Below, piece by piece: positions 24,959 through 32,553 of a stretch of 38,542 nt of DNA. The stretch spans positions 1 through 38,542 of the forward strand of contig CAYXAA010000041.1 in NCBI GenBank assembly GCA_964462985.1, read 5' to 3'. Each line of letters begins with the position of its first letter. Position 1 is the stretch's first letter. The notes beneath the pieces are model-generated. The model saw only the letters and a list, made by a program, of their open reading frames with translations. It ran no database searches and had not been told where the DNA came from. The DNA is from CAYXAA01 sp964462985. Its GTDB lineage: Bacteria > Pseudomonadota > Alphaproteobacteria > Rhizobiales > Stappiaceae. The translations under genes and the position numbers were made by a program.

Positions 24959-26059
24959 ATGAACGTCGACGGCACGCACTACCGTTCGATCTGGCGCGAT
25001 CCGGCCGACGGTGCGGTCAGGATCATCGACCAACGCTGGCTGCCGCACGCCTTTCGGATTGAAACCCTGTCCACCCGCGAGGCATTCGCGACGGCGATCC
25101 GCGACATGTGGGTGCGCGGCGCGCCCCTGATCGGCGCCACGGCCGCCTATGGCATCGCGGTACAGATGGCGACGGACCCGTCCGACGTGTCGATCGACGA
25201 GACCTGGGAGGTGCTGCACGCCACCCGGCCGACGGCGGTCAACCTGCGTTGGGCGCTCGACGCCATGCGCGCCCTGCTGAAGCCACTGCCGGAAGCCGAG
25301 CGGGCCGCTGCCGCCTTTCGCCGCGCCGCAGAAATCTGCGACGAGGACGTGGAGATCAACCGGTTGATCGGCGTCAACGGGCTTGAGCTCATCAAGGCAA
25401 TCGCGGCGCGCAAGCAGCCGGGCGAGCCGGTGCGGATCCTGACCCATTGCAACGCAGGCTGGCTGGCCACAGTCGACTGGGGCACAGCGACCTCGCCGAT
25501 CTATCACGCGGTGGCGGAAGGCATTCCGGTCCACGTCTTCGTCGACGAGACGCGGCCGCGCAACCAGGGCGCCCAGTTGACGGCCTGGGAACTCGGCCGC
25601 CACGGCGTCGCCCACGACCTCGTCGTCGACAACGCCGGCGGCCACTTGATGCAGCATGGCCTCGTGGACATGGTCATCGTCGGCACCGACCGCACCACGG
25701 CAAGGGGCGACGTCTGCAACAAGATCGGCACCTACCTGAAGGCGCTGGCGGCCAAGGACAACGGCGTGCCCTTCTACGTCGCCCTGCCCTCGCCGACGAT
25801 CGACTGGACCGTCGCAGACGGCCTGACGGAGATCCCGATCGAGGAGCGCGCGGCGCGCGAAGTCACGCACGTCTGGGGCCGCGACGAGGCCGGCCGTATC
25901 ATCGAGGTCCAGATTTCGCCGGACGGTACCGGCGCCGCCAACCCGGCCTTCGACGTCACACCGGCGCGGCTCGTGACCGGACTTATCACGGAGCGCGGCA
26001 TCTGCGCGGCCTCGGCAGAGGGATTGGCGGCGCTGTTTCCGGAGCGCGCTGTGGCCTAG
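24959..26059 (+). CDS. mtnA: S-methyl-5-thioribose-1-phosphate isomerase MtnA
   Basis: Converts the aldose methylthioribose 1-phosphate to methylthioribulose 1-phosphate in methionine salvage; related shunts use it on 5-deoxyribose 1-phosphate. At 366 residues it is full length. Diagnostic motifs are RGAPLIGATAAYG, THCNAG with catalytic Cys164, DETRPRNQGAQLTAWEL and GTDRTTARGDVCNKIGTY in outline with catalytic Asp244. Both catalytic residues distinguish it from the eIF2B relatives. The start is ATG 24959 behind GAGGA. No other salvage gene (mtnK, mtnP, mtnB, mtnC) is in the window, and the neighbours are sugar-acid genes. It ends 19 bp from the convergent carbonic anhydrase stop. Confidence 0.95.
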   Translation: MNVDGTHYRSIWRDPADGAVRIIDQRWLPHAFRIETLSTREAFATAIRDMWVRGAPLIGATAAYGIAVQMATDPSDVSIDETWEVLHATRPTAVNLRWALDAMRALLKPLPEAERAAAAFRRAAEICDEDVEINRLIGVNGLELIKAIAARKQPGEPVRILTHCNAGWLATVDWGTATSPIYHAVAEGIPVHVFVDETRPRNQGAQLTAWELGRHGVAHDLVVDNAGGHLMQHGLVDMVIVGTDRTTARGDVCNKIGTYLKALAAKDNGVPFYVALPSPTIDWTVADGLTEIPIEERAAREVTHVWGRDEAGRIIEVQISPDGTGAANPAFDVTPARLVTGLITERGICAASAEGLAALFPERAVA

Positions 26060-26078
26060 CGAGCGACGCCTTTCACCC

Positions 26079-26780
26079 TTACACCAGCCCAACCTTGCCC
26101 GTGGCGAGATCGTAGACAGCGCCGACCACCATGACCTTGCCCTCTTCGACGAAGCGGGAGAGGATCGGTTGCGACGTCTGTAGCCGCGCCACGTTGTGGC
26201 GTACATTCTCGGCGATCGCCCGGTCGAGCAGGTTCTCGTCGCCCGCCTTCTTCGCCGTCTCCACCGCTGGCTTGATGGCATCGACCAGCCCGGGCAGATG
26301 ACCCGGCAGCTCGGCATTTTCGGACACCACCTTGATGGTGGCGTCGACGGCACCGCAATTGGTATGGCCCAGCACCATGATCAGCGGGGTGCCGAGGAAC
26401 TTGACCCCGTACTCCAGGCTGGCGAGGCCGTCGTCATTGACGAAATTGCCGGCGACACGGACAACGAACAGCTCGCCCGGCCCCTCGTCGAAGGCAAGCT
26501 CCGGCGCAACGCGCGAGTCGGCGCAGCTCACGATTGACGCGAACGGATACTGTTTCAGCGCCCGCGCCGCCCGTCCTGCGGAAAAATCCTTGTGGGTGGC
26601 CATATTGGTCGCATAGCGGGCATTGCCCGCCATCAGGCGCTTCAGCGCATCGTCTGGGCTGATCGCGTTGGGCGCCACCGGCGCGTCCGCCCACACGGGC
26701 GTCGTCGCCATGCCGATCCAAGCCGCGGCACCGCCCGCCAGCAGGCTGCGGCGCGAGAGGCGAAGACAATCGTCACACAT
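26079..26780 (-). CDS. beta-class carbonic anhydrase with Tat signal peptide
   Basis: Interconverts CO2 and bicarbonate. It has 233 residues. The N-terminus SRRSLLAGGAAAW is a twin-arginine signal with a probable cut after PVWADA, so the folded enzyme should be exported to the periplasm. The zinc site is complete: Cys86 and Asp88-Arg90 in SCADSR, His139 and Cys142 in GHTNCG. The GNFVNDDGLASLEYGVKFLG stretch is the family helix. The start is ATG 26780 behind GGAGGG. It is divergent from the MarR-GNAT gene, with 329 bp between them. Confidence 0.92.
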   Translation of the reverse strand: MCDDCLRLSRRSLLAGGAAAWIGMATTPVWADAPVAPNAISPDDALKRLMAGNARYATNMATHKDFSAGRAARALKQYPFASIVSCADSRVAPELAFDEGPGELFVVRVAGNFVNDDGLASLEYGVKFLGTPLIMVLGHTNCGAVDATIKVVSENAELPGHLPGLVDAIKPAVETAKKAGDENLLDRAIAENVRHNVARLQTSQPILSRFVEEGKVMVVGAVYDLATGKVGLV

Positions 26781-27109
26781 AAATTTGTCCCTCCATACAC
26801 AGGGGGCGGCCGGCCGGCGAACGGCACAAGAGCTTCAGCCGCAAGGCCGACTTGCGACGGAAGGAACATGTGATGATTTATTGCGGAACGGATCAGCCAC
26901 CTCCACCGATCACCATTAGACTGAAAAATCAAACAAAATGTAAATTGCCAATACTTTGCGGAAGATCTCGATTTTGACTGAAAGAGGGGAAGATTTTACG
27001 CAGCTTCTCTCCTTTGATCAGATTTCAGGTCGTTCGACCTGCCTCCTGATCCGACTTCCCAACTCGAGGGGAATAAGCGTCAATCCACTCATGGTCGTGG
27101 CAGGATGGA
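26781..27109. other. carbonic anhydrase / MarR-GNAT intergenic region
   Basis: 329 bases. The first 90 are GC-rich leader of the carbonic anhydrase gene. From about 26870 to 27015 the sequence is markedly AT-rich and probably holds both promoters. A large dyad element at 27016-27051 is listed separately. No gene is seen. Confidence 0.5.
27016..27051. promoter_or_regulatory. 36-bp nested dyad-symmetric element
   Basis: GATCAG, four bases, CAGGTCG, TT, CGACCTG, four bases, CTGATC. The arms are arranged symmetrically about 27033.5, with 13 of 18 positions paired. It lies 58 bases before the MarR-GNAT start. It is not followed by a T-run, so a regulator site or leader hairpin is more likely than a terminator. 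Confidence 0.5.
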
Positions 27110-28156
27110 ATGAGTGTTGACTCCGTCAACACATGGCGCAATTCTGACGGCATGCACGATCCTGACGCCGCGGCCTCTGAAGTCGCGTTGCTACGCCGGT
27201 TCAACCGGCTCTACACGGAGCACCTTGGCCTCCTCAACGGGCGCCTCGATGGCAGCCCGTTTTCGCTGACGGAGGCGCGCGTGCTTTACGAGCTGGCGCA
27301 TCGACCCGGCGTTACCGCCGCCGAGATCGCACGCCTGCTGAGCCTTGATCCGGCCCAGCTCAGCCGCCTTCTCGCCCGCTTCAAAAAGCAAGGCCTGATC
27401 GTGACCACGGTCAGTCCCGACCATTCAAAGCGCCGCCAGATCTCGCTGACCGAGCGCGGCTCCCGGACCTTTTCCGAGTTGCAGGCCGCGACCAACGCCG
27501 CCGTCGCGAGACGCCTCGGCGAGTTCACTCCGGCAGACCGCCGCCGGCTGCTGTCAGCGGCCGGCAAATTCGCCGATACGCTGGAAAGATCGAAGGACAA
27601 GACGATGCAACCCTTCCATTTGCGCGCGCCGCGGCCTGGCGACATCGGCTGGGTCCTTCACCGTCAGGCGGTGCTCTATGCCGAGGAATACGGCTGGGAC
27701 TGGACCTACGAAGCTCTGGCCGCGAAGATCCTGGCGGACTTCATCGAGCGGTTCGACCCGGCCCGTGAAAAAGCCTGGATCGCGGAGCTGGAGGGCGAGA
27801 TCGTGGGCTCGATCTTCCTTAAGGCGTCCGAGGATGCCGGGGTCGCCAAGCTCAGGCTGCTGTACGTCGAGCCGTCGGCGCGCGGGAGAGGGATCGGCCG
27901 AGCGCTGGTCGACGCCTGCATCGATCAGGCAAGGGCGTTCAGCTATCGACGCCTCGAGCTTTGGACCAACTCCGTCCTGGTGTCGGCTCGACGCATCTAC
28001 GAGGCGGCCGGCTTCGAGCTCACCGAGGAAGCACCGCATCATTCCTTCGGCAAGGATCTGGTCGGACAGATCTGGAGCCTCGGCCTCGAAGCCGAAGAAA
28101 CGGCTCACGCGGCGCCGGCCGACTGGAACGTTCCGTCGCGCAGCCTGATGAAGTAG
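27110..28156 (+). CDS. MarR-family helix-turn-helix / GNAT acetyltransferase fusion
   Basis: A 348-residue two-domain protein. Residues about 25-150 are a MarR winged helix (LLRRFNRLYTEHLG, SLTEARVLYELAHRPGVTAAEIARLL, then LARFKKQGLIVTT). Residues about 168-320 are a GNAT acetyltransferase with the acetyl-CoA loop VEPSARGRGIGRALVDAC and RRIYEAAGFEL. This architecture is common in alphaproteobacteria; targets are mostly unknown. I use ATG 27110, which has AGGA upstream. A perfect 8-bp dyad covers bases 27114-27132, so initiation at ATG 27152 behind that site is a real alternative and would match usual family N-termini better. Its last 52 bases overlap the convergent kinase gene. Confidence 0.88.
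   Translation: MSVDSVNTWRNSDGMHDPDAAASEVALLRRFNRLYTEHLGLLNGRLDGSPFSLTEARVLYELAHRPGVTAAEIARLLSLDPAQLSRLLARFKKQGLIVTTVSPDHSKRRQISLTERGSRTFSELQAATNAAVARRLGEFTPADRRRLLSAAGKFADTLERSKDKTMQPFHLRAPRPGDIGWVLHRQAVLYAEEYGWDWTYEALAAKILADFIERFDPAREKAWIAELEGEIVGSIFLKASEDAGVAKLRLLYVEPSARGRGIGRALVDACIDQARAFSYRRLELWTNSVLVSARRIYEAAGFELTEEAPHHSFGKDLVGQIWSLGLEAEETAHAAPADWNVPSRSLMK
27114..27132. promoter_or_regulatory. GTGTTGAC-TCC-GTCAACAC dyad at the MarR-GNAT start
   Basis: Two perfect 8-bp arms around three bases, beginning four bases into the first possible start codon. The shape fits a MarR dimer operator for autoregulation. If so, the transcript may start inside it and translation begin at 27152. Confidence 0.5.
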
Positions 28157-29442
28157 TCCTCGCGGCCGATCTGGCCGCCCTTCAGCACGATCTCGACGCT
28201 CAGACGCCCATCGCGGTGGCCGGTGCAGACCGGCGAGCCCGGCGACTGCACGATCGGATGACGCAGCGTGAGCGCATGAATATCGAGTTCGCCGAGGGCG
28301 TGACTCGCGGTGTCGCCGCCCGCGACGGCTACCCGCTGCAGAGCGAATTCGTCGGTCAGCGCCCCGAGCAGCCGCCCGAGGGCCCGGCCGACGCGGTCGG
28401 CGCCGCCTGCCTCTCTAGGCGGCTGAGCATCCTGCGGCCCGAGCGCCGTGTAGAGGATCGGACTCCCCCCGGCCCTCAGGATTTCCCGGCCCCGCTCCAG
28501 TGCCGCATCGAAGGCGGCATCCGCGCCCTGCCCCGTAGCAAGCGCCGCAAAGTTTACGGCAGCGCCTGTAAAACCGTGCTCCAGCCCGAACCGTATCTGC
28601 ATCTCGGTAACTGCCGAGCAGCTTCCTGAGACGACAACCATCCTGTCGACTGGCGTGAGCGGCGGCACGGCAGGCGCGGCCAGAGCGCCTTGCTGTCGCC
28701 AGACGCGTAGCAGGGCGTATTCAACACCCGACGACCCGAACACGAGGGACCGAGCGGCACTGAGTTGCCCCGCCAGAAGCCTTCCGGCGGCTTCCTGGGA
28801 CCGGAGGTCATAGACGTCAATTAGAACCGCTCGTGCTCCGGCCTGGCTTTCGCTCTCGAAGGCGGCCGCGACCCGGTCGGCGAGATGGTCGCCGAGGTCG
28901 ACCCGGGCCATCGGCAGCGCCGTCTGTCGGCTGAGGTGGACCAGGAGGTCGGCCTCCGTCATTGGTGTTGCCGGGTGCCGGCTCATGACGGGATGGCGGT
29001 CGATGCGGAACACCTCGCCGTTGAAGGCGGCAAACAGCTGGCCGAACACCGTGTAGCGTCCGAGTTCCGGTGCGCCGACGACAAGCGGCGTGACGTCCTG
29101 CTCGAACACCGTGAGGCCGATCTCCATTGCCCGGCCAATCGAGCCGCGATGCGGCGCGCTGTCGAAAGTAGAGCAGACCTTATAATGGACAATCCCGGCA
29201 TCGAGCGACCGCAGCCACGAAAACACGCCGGGCAGTTCCGCATTCATCCAGTCCGGTGTCCGGCTCCTGCTGGTTCCGGCAAGACCGATCGCGCGGCAGT
29301 GGGCGAAGGCGCTACGCTGCGCTTCATCGGGAATGCGCGTGAACAGCACCGTCGGAATGCCGTTCCCCGCCAGCGCCTCGAGCACGTCGGTGGAGCCGGT
29401 GAAATCGTCGCCGTAATAGGCCAGCACGAGGTTCCCGCTCAC
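28105..29442 (-). CDS. four-carbon acid sugar kinase family protein (DUF1537; OiaK-like)
   Basis: A 445-residue kinase of the DUF1537 (YgbK/DtnK/OiaK) family, which phosphorylates four-carbon acids or 3-oxo-isoapionate with ATP. The N-terminal domain begins YYGDDFTGSTDVLEAL, where GDDxTG is the acid-sugar binding signature, and goes on with HYKVCSTFDSAP. The C-terminal nucleotide domain has VVSGSCSAVTEMQI, AVAGGDTASHAL and the terminal LKGGQIGREDYF. The start is GTG 29442, overlapping the RuBisCO-like stop as GTGA, so the pair is translationally coupled. A kinase of this family next to a type IV RuBisCO-like protein is the OiaK-OiaX/OiaT arrangement of D-apiose catabolism. The substrate here is inferred, not shown. 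Its 3' end overlaps the MarR-GNAT gene by 52 bases. Confidence 0.88.
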   Translation of the reverse strand: MSGNLVLAYYGDDFTGSTDVLEALAGNGIPTVLFTRIPDEAQRSAFAHCRAIGLAGTSRSRTPDWMNAELPGVFSWLRSLDAGIVHYKVCSTFDSAPHRGSIGRAMEIGLTVFEQDVTPLVVGAPELGRYTVFGQLFAAFNGEVFRIDRHPVMSRHPATPMTEADLLVHLSRQTALPMARVDLGDHLADRVAAAFESESQAGARAVLIDVYDLRSQEAAGRLLAGQLSAARSLVFGSSGVEYALLRVWRQQGALAAPAVPPLTPVDRMVVVSGSCSAVTEMQIRFGLEHGFTGAAVNFAALATGQGADAAFDAALERGREILRAGGSPILYTALGPQDAQPPREAGGADRVGRALGRLLGALTDEFALQRVAVAGGDTASHALGELDIHALTLRHPIVQSPGSPVCTGHRDGRLSVEIVLKGGQIGREDYFIRLRDGTFQSAGAA

Positions 29443-30695
29443 CGGATCCGCGCTCCGAACGCCTGCAGGGCGGCCGCCAGCGCCGGGTGGCTGCGGGCGT
29501 GGTCGTCGAGCGCGACGCCGCTCAGCGCCGCCTCCCAGGCCTCGCGCAGGCTTGCCACGCCGTCGGCGACCCCACCGGGATGGCCCATGATGCCGCCGCC
29601 GGCACAGTAGATCAGGTCGCCGGTTCCGATCGCCTTGTAGGTCGCATCCGCCTGCGCCGCCGTCTGGCCCGAGGAAAACACCGGCATTGCCGTATCGGCG
29701 CGGTCGTCGAACAACGGCTCGGCCACCGCCAGGGCGGAGTCGATCACCGATTCGTCCGGCTCGCTGAACTTGTTGGAAAGTCCATTCACGTGGAGATGGT
29801 CGGCGCCGGCGAGGCGCCAGAACTTCTGCCAGGCCCGGTAGCTGATGCCGATATGGGGCGACCGGGAGAACAGACCCCAGCCGTTGCGGTGGCAATGCAG
29901 TGGCAGCTCGACGTGCCGGCGGATTGCGGTCAGTCCGGGCAGCCCGATCGCCTGCAGGCTCACCATTAGACAGCTGCCGCCATGGCGAAGCACGAGATCG
30001 GCGTTTCGCTTCATCTCGTCGATCTCTCCGGTGATGTTGAAGGCGTACATCACCTTCTTGCCGGTCTTCTCGGCGTGATCGTTGAGCGCCGCTGTCACGT
30101 GCCTGACCCGATCGGCGAACGGACAATGTGGGCCATTGCCCTGCAGCTCGTCGTCCTTGATGAAGTCGATACCGCCGCGGGCGAGCTCGAGCGCGAGCGC
30201 CGCCGTCTCTTCCGGCGACAGGCCGACGCTGGGCTTGATGATCGTGCCGATCAGCGGCCCGCGCTCCACGCCCGTCAGCCGCCGCGTGCCCGCAGTGCCG
30301 AAGGCCGGGCCGGGATAGGCCTCGGCGAATGCTTTCGGAAAGGTGACGTCGAGAAGGCGGAGCGCCGAGACCTCGGCGAGTTCGAACAGATTGCCGGCAA
30401 CGGTCGCCAGCGTATTGGTCAGCGAGGTGCCCATGTTGGAAAGCGGCCAGGAAATCCGAACCCGTCCCCGGGTGAAATGTTCACCCTTGATCCGGCACGG
30501 CAGGCTGGGCGTCGCGGACGTCCCTGTCACGTCGATCGCCTCGATGCGCGCGCCTGCCGCTTCCACCAAGCCGGCCGTTTCTCCCGGGAGCTTGACGAAG
30601 GTGCCGGAGGATTGCTCATCGGCAATCACCTCAGCCGCTTGTTCGAGCGGCAGCGGACTCTCCAGCTCATAGTTGGCGATCAGACGTTCTGCCAC
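29439..30695 (-). CDS. RuBisCO-like protein, type IV (OiaX/OiaT-type decarboxylase candidate)
   Basis: A 418-residue homologue of the RuBisCO large subunit. The carbamylated Lys and metal ligands are kept in GGIDFIKDDE (Lys180, Asp182, Glu183), as are the His-Arg of LPLHCHRNGWG and the phosphate loop CAGGGIMGHPGG. The first active-site Lys is kept in GTIIKPS (Lys154) but the second Lys of the RuBisCO KPK motif is Ser156, so it should not fix CO2. The sequence resembles the non-photosynthetic type IV group of rhizobia. Members paired with a DUF1537 kinase decarboxylate or hydrolyse 3-oxo-isoapionate 4-phosphate. I choose GTG 30695 behind GAGGGTG, which fits the usual family N-terminus; TTG 30737 is the alternative. 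The substrate is inferred from its kinase neighbour. Confidence 0.88.
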   Translation of the reverse strand: MAERLIANYELESPLPLEQAAEVIADEQSSGTFVKLPGETAGLVEAAGARIEAIDVTGTSATPSLPCRIKGEHFTRGRVRISWPLSNMGTSLTNTLATVAGNLFELAEVSALRLLDVTFPKAFAEAYPGPAFGTAGTRRLTGVERGPLIGTIIKPSVGLSPEETAALALELARGGIDFIKDDELQGNGPHCPFADRVRHVTAALNDHAEKTGKKVMYAFNITGEIDEMKRNADLVLRHGGSCLMVSLQAIGLPGLTAIRRHVELPLHCHRNGWGLFSRSPHIGISYRAWQKFWRLAGADHLHVNGLSNKFSEPDESVIDSALAVAEPLFDDRADTAMPVFSSGQTAAQADATYKAIGTGDLIYCAGGGIMGHPGGVADGVASLREAWEAALSGVALDDHARSHPALAAALQAFGARIR

Positions 30696-30765
30696 GACAT
30701 CACCCTCGTCCAGAATGGACCTGCCCTCCCCGGCCAACGCTAGCGCACATCTGGGATACTAATCA

Positions 30766-30788
30766 ACTCATTATACAAGGTGATGAGT
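30766..30788 (-). promoter_or_regulatory. candidate promoter and operator of the RuBisCO-like/kinase operon
   Basis: On the minus strand a perfect -10 TATAAT (30770-30775) lies 74 bases before the GTG start, inside a dyad of ACTCAT (30766-30771) and ATGAGT (30783-30788). I see no good -35 at the right spacing, which fits an activator-dependent or atypical promoter. Confidence 0.4.
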
Positions 30789-30795
30789 GACGGGA

Positions 30796-30985
30796 AGATC
30801 ATGACGTCTCGCTCGAGGCGGCTGAAGCACGATCGCAAGCGGATACAAAGAAGATGAGTGCGACCGCACGGCGGAGTGCGGCAAGGCCCGGCATGTTTGC
30901 CGAAAGACGTCCGATTCGGCGGCTCGGCGTGCAATGCTCTTTAAACTGCGTCGTGGGCGCTTATCTGCCTAGGAGAGCTATCGGA
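30796..30985. other. region between the RuBisCO-like promoter and the small plus-strand gene
   Basis: About 190 bases. The plus-strand frame of the next gene is open back to 30854, but it lacks a ribosome-binding site there. No other feature seen. Confidence 0.4.
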
Positions 30986-31009
30986 ATGTTGGAGCGACGG
31001 AGGAACGAC

Positions 31010-31228
31010 ATGCGTGTTGAGGACATCACCGCCGTTCTGGGGCCGGTCGACAGGGCGTTGATGGCTGAAATCAGCCAGACAAATGCCACCCCCGAGGAGC
31101 TGGCGCAGGCCTGGGCCTGGCTGAATTCCGACGAAGCTCTGATCAACGAAGGGCGACCGCTTCCGACCGGCCGGGTGGCCGAACTCGTATCCTTGCTCGA
31201 GGCACACCAGCTCGCCGAAGACGACTGA
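31010..31228 (+). CDS. small conserved-looking hypothetical protein
   Basis: A 72-residue acidic soluble protein, MRVEDITAVLGPVDRALM at the start and a compact helical pattern after it (TPEELAQAWAWLNSDEALI, then GRVAELVSLLEAHQLAEDD). I recall similar short proteins in Rhizobiales but know no function. ATG 31010 has GGAGG at ideal spacing. ATG 30986 has AGGAGAG ten bases away and would give 80 residues. It is the only plus-strand gene within the 28-38 kb minus-strand block, separating the kinase/RuBisCO-like pair from the amidase, and it converges on the amidase stop. Confidence 0.7.
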   Translation: MRVEDITAVLGPVDRALMAEISQTNATPEELAQAWAWLNSDEALINEGRPLPTGRVAELVSLLEAHQLAEDD

Positions 31229-31260
31229 GCCAGTCCCGGCATGGGGCTCTGCTGCCCGCT

Positions 31261-32535
31261 TTACTGCAAGCTGGGCAGCAGCGCCTCCGCGCAGTCCAGC
31301 AACGCCCAGTCGCGGCCGCCCGGGGCCGCGAGCATCAAGGCTTGCGGACCTCTTTCGCCTGACCGGAACAGCGGCACCGTCAGCGCACAGCCGTCGGCGA
31401 GGTTGATCAGGGACGGGTTGCGCAGCATCGCCGCATTGATCCGGTCGAAGTTCGCCTCGGTTTCGGCGATCGTCGGCACGGCGATCTGCAGGGTCGGCGC
31501 CACCAGCGCGTCGACTTCCGCCAGCGCTTGCCCGAAACGGTCAACGACCACACGCCGCGCAGCATAGGCATCTTCGACCTGTTGCGGCGACAAGGTGTCG
31601 GCAAATCGGATCCGCGCCAGCACCCGCGGATCGCCGATCTGCTCGAGCCTCGCCAGATCCTTGCGGTAGAGCGCATGCGCCTCGGCGGCCACGATGATCC
31701 GGTTGAGGCCAATCGCCTCGCCGAGGAAGGTGAGGTCGATGTCCACGAGTTCGTGTCCGGCCGCCTCCAGCGCCCGGAGCGTGGCCGCATGGCCGCTGGC
31801 CACCGCGGCGTCGAGATCATCGACGAACGCGCCGCGCGGAACCGCGAGCCGCCGGTTCGTGCGTGCGGTCGCGGACGGTCGCTCCGTGCCGCTCATCACG
31901 GCATAGGCCGCCGCCACTGTGGCGAAATCAGCCGCGAGCGGTCCGGCACTGTCCAGCGTCTTCGAGAGCGGATGCACGCCGGCAAGCGGCACGCTGGCCT
32001 GCGTCGGCTTGAACCCGTAAAGCCCGTTGACCGCCGCCGGGATCCGCACCGAACCACCGGTGTCGGTGCCGAGCGCAATGTCGCAGAGCCCGCGCGCCAC
32101 CGTAAGCGCTCCGCCGGAGGTCGAGCCCCCGGGAATGCGACTGCGGTCGAACACGGCACCCGGCGTGCCGTAGTGCGGATTGAGGCCGACTCCGGAGTAG
32201 GCGAACTCGCTCATCGTGGTGCGGCCGAACATCACCGCGCCGGCCGCCTTCATCCGCCTCACGACCGGGCAATCTGCTCGCGCGGCGGGATGCTCGGCCA
32301 GCAGGCGCGACCCCGCCGTCGTGCGCTCGCCCGCCTCGTCATAGAGATCCTTGACCGATACCAGCATGCCGGCGAGCGGCAGCGGCTCGGGTGACGCACT
32401 GGCGCGCGCGTCCGCCTCCTCCGCCTCGGCCAGGATCCGGTCGCGGTCGAGGCGGGTGAAGATTCGGCCCGCCTCGTCGCCCAGGGCGTCAACCTTCGCG
32501 ATTGCGGCCCGCGCCTTGTCGAGCGTTCTGCCCAT
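31261..32535 (-). CDS. amidase signature-family hydrolase
   Basis: A 424-residue amidase. The Ser-cisSer-Lys triad is complete: Lys62 in VSVKDLYD, Ser138 in PGGSTSGGA and Ser162 in GTDTGGSVRIPA, with the usual 24-residue gap between the two serines. The family hydrolyses carboxylic amides; the substrate is unknown. It is shorter than GatA and no gatB or gatC is nearby, so a catabolic amidase is likely. The start is ATG 32535 behind GGGAGGA. It is the last gene of the DUF1445-TRAP-DUF2848-amidase run, 18 bp after the DUF2848 gene. That suggests its substrate is imported by the TRAP system or made by the other two enzymes. Confidence 0.92.
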   Translation of the reverse strand: MGRTLDKARAAIAKVDALGDEAGRIFTRLDRDRILAEAEEADARASASPEPLPLAGMLVSVKDLYDEAGERTTAGSRLLAEHPAARADCPVVRRMKAAGAVMFGRTTMSEFAYSGVGLNPHYGTPGAVFDRSRIPGGSTSGGALTVARGLCDIALGTDTGGSVRIPAAVNGLYGFKPTQASVPLAGVHPLSKTLDSAGPLAADFATVAAAYAVMSGTERPSATARTNRRLAVPRGAFVDDLDAAVASGHAATLRALEAAGHELVDIDLTFLGEAIGLNRIIVAAEAHALYRKDLARLEQIGDPRVLARIRFADTLSPQQVEDAYAARRVVVDRFGQALAEVDALVAPTLQIAVPTIAETEANFDRINAAMLRNPSLINLADGCALTVPLFRSGERGPQALMLAAPGGRDWALLDCAEALLPSLQ

Positions 32536-32553
32536 AAGATCCTCCCGGTCTGT

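Noticed and set aside
24527..26353. 608-codon minus-strand frame antisense to mtnA
   Set aside because: MtnA is complete with both catalytic residues on the other strand; the antisense frame also runs into the lactonase and carbonic anhydrase genes out of frame.
29439..30695. RuBisCO-like protein as MtnW of methionine salvage because mtnA is nearby
   Set aside because: It is coupled to a DUF1537 kinase, no mtnB/mtnC-type genes are present, and the sequence resembles the non-photosynthetic rhizobial type IV group. Kept only as a minor alternative.
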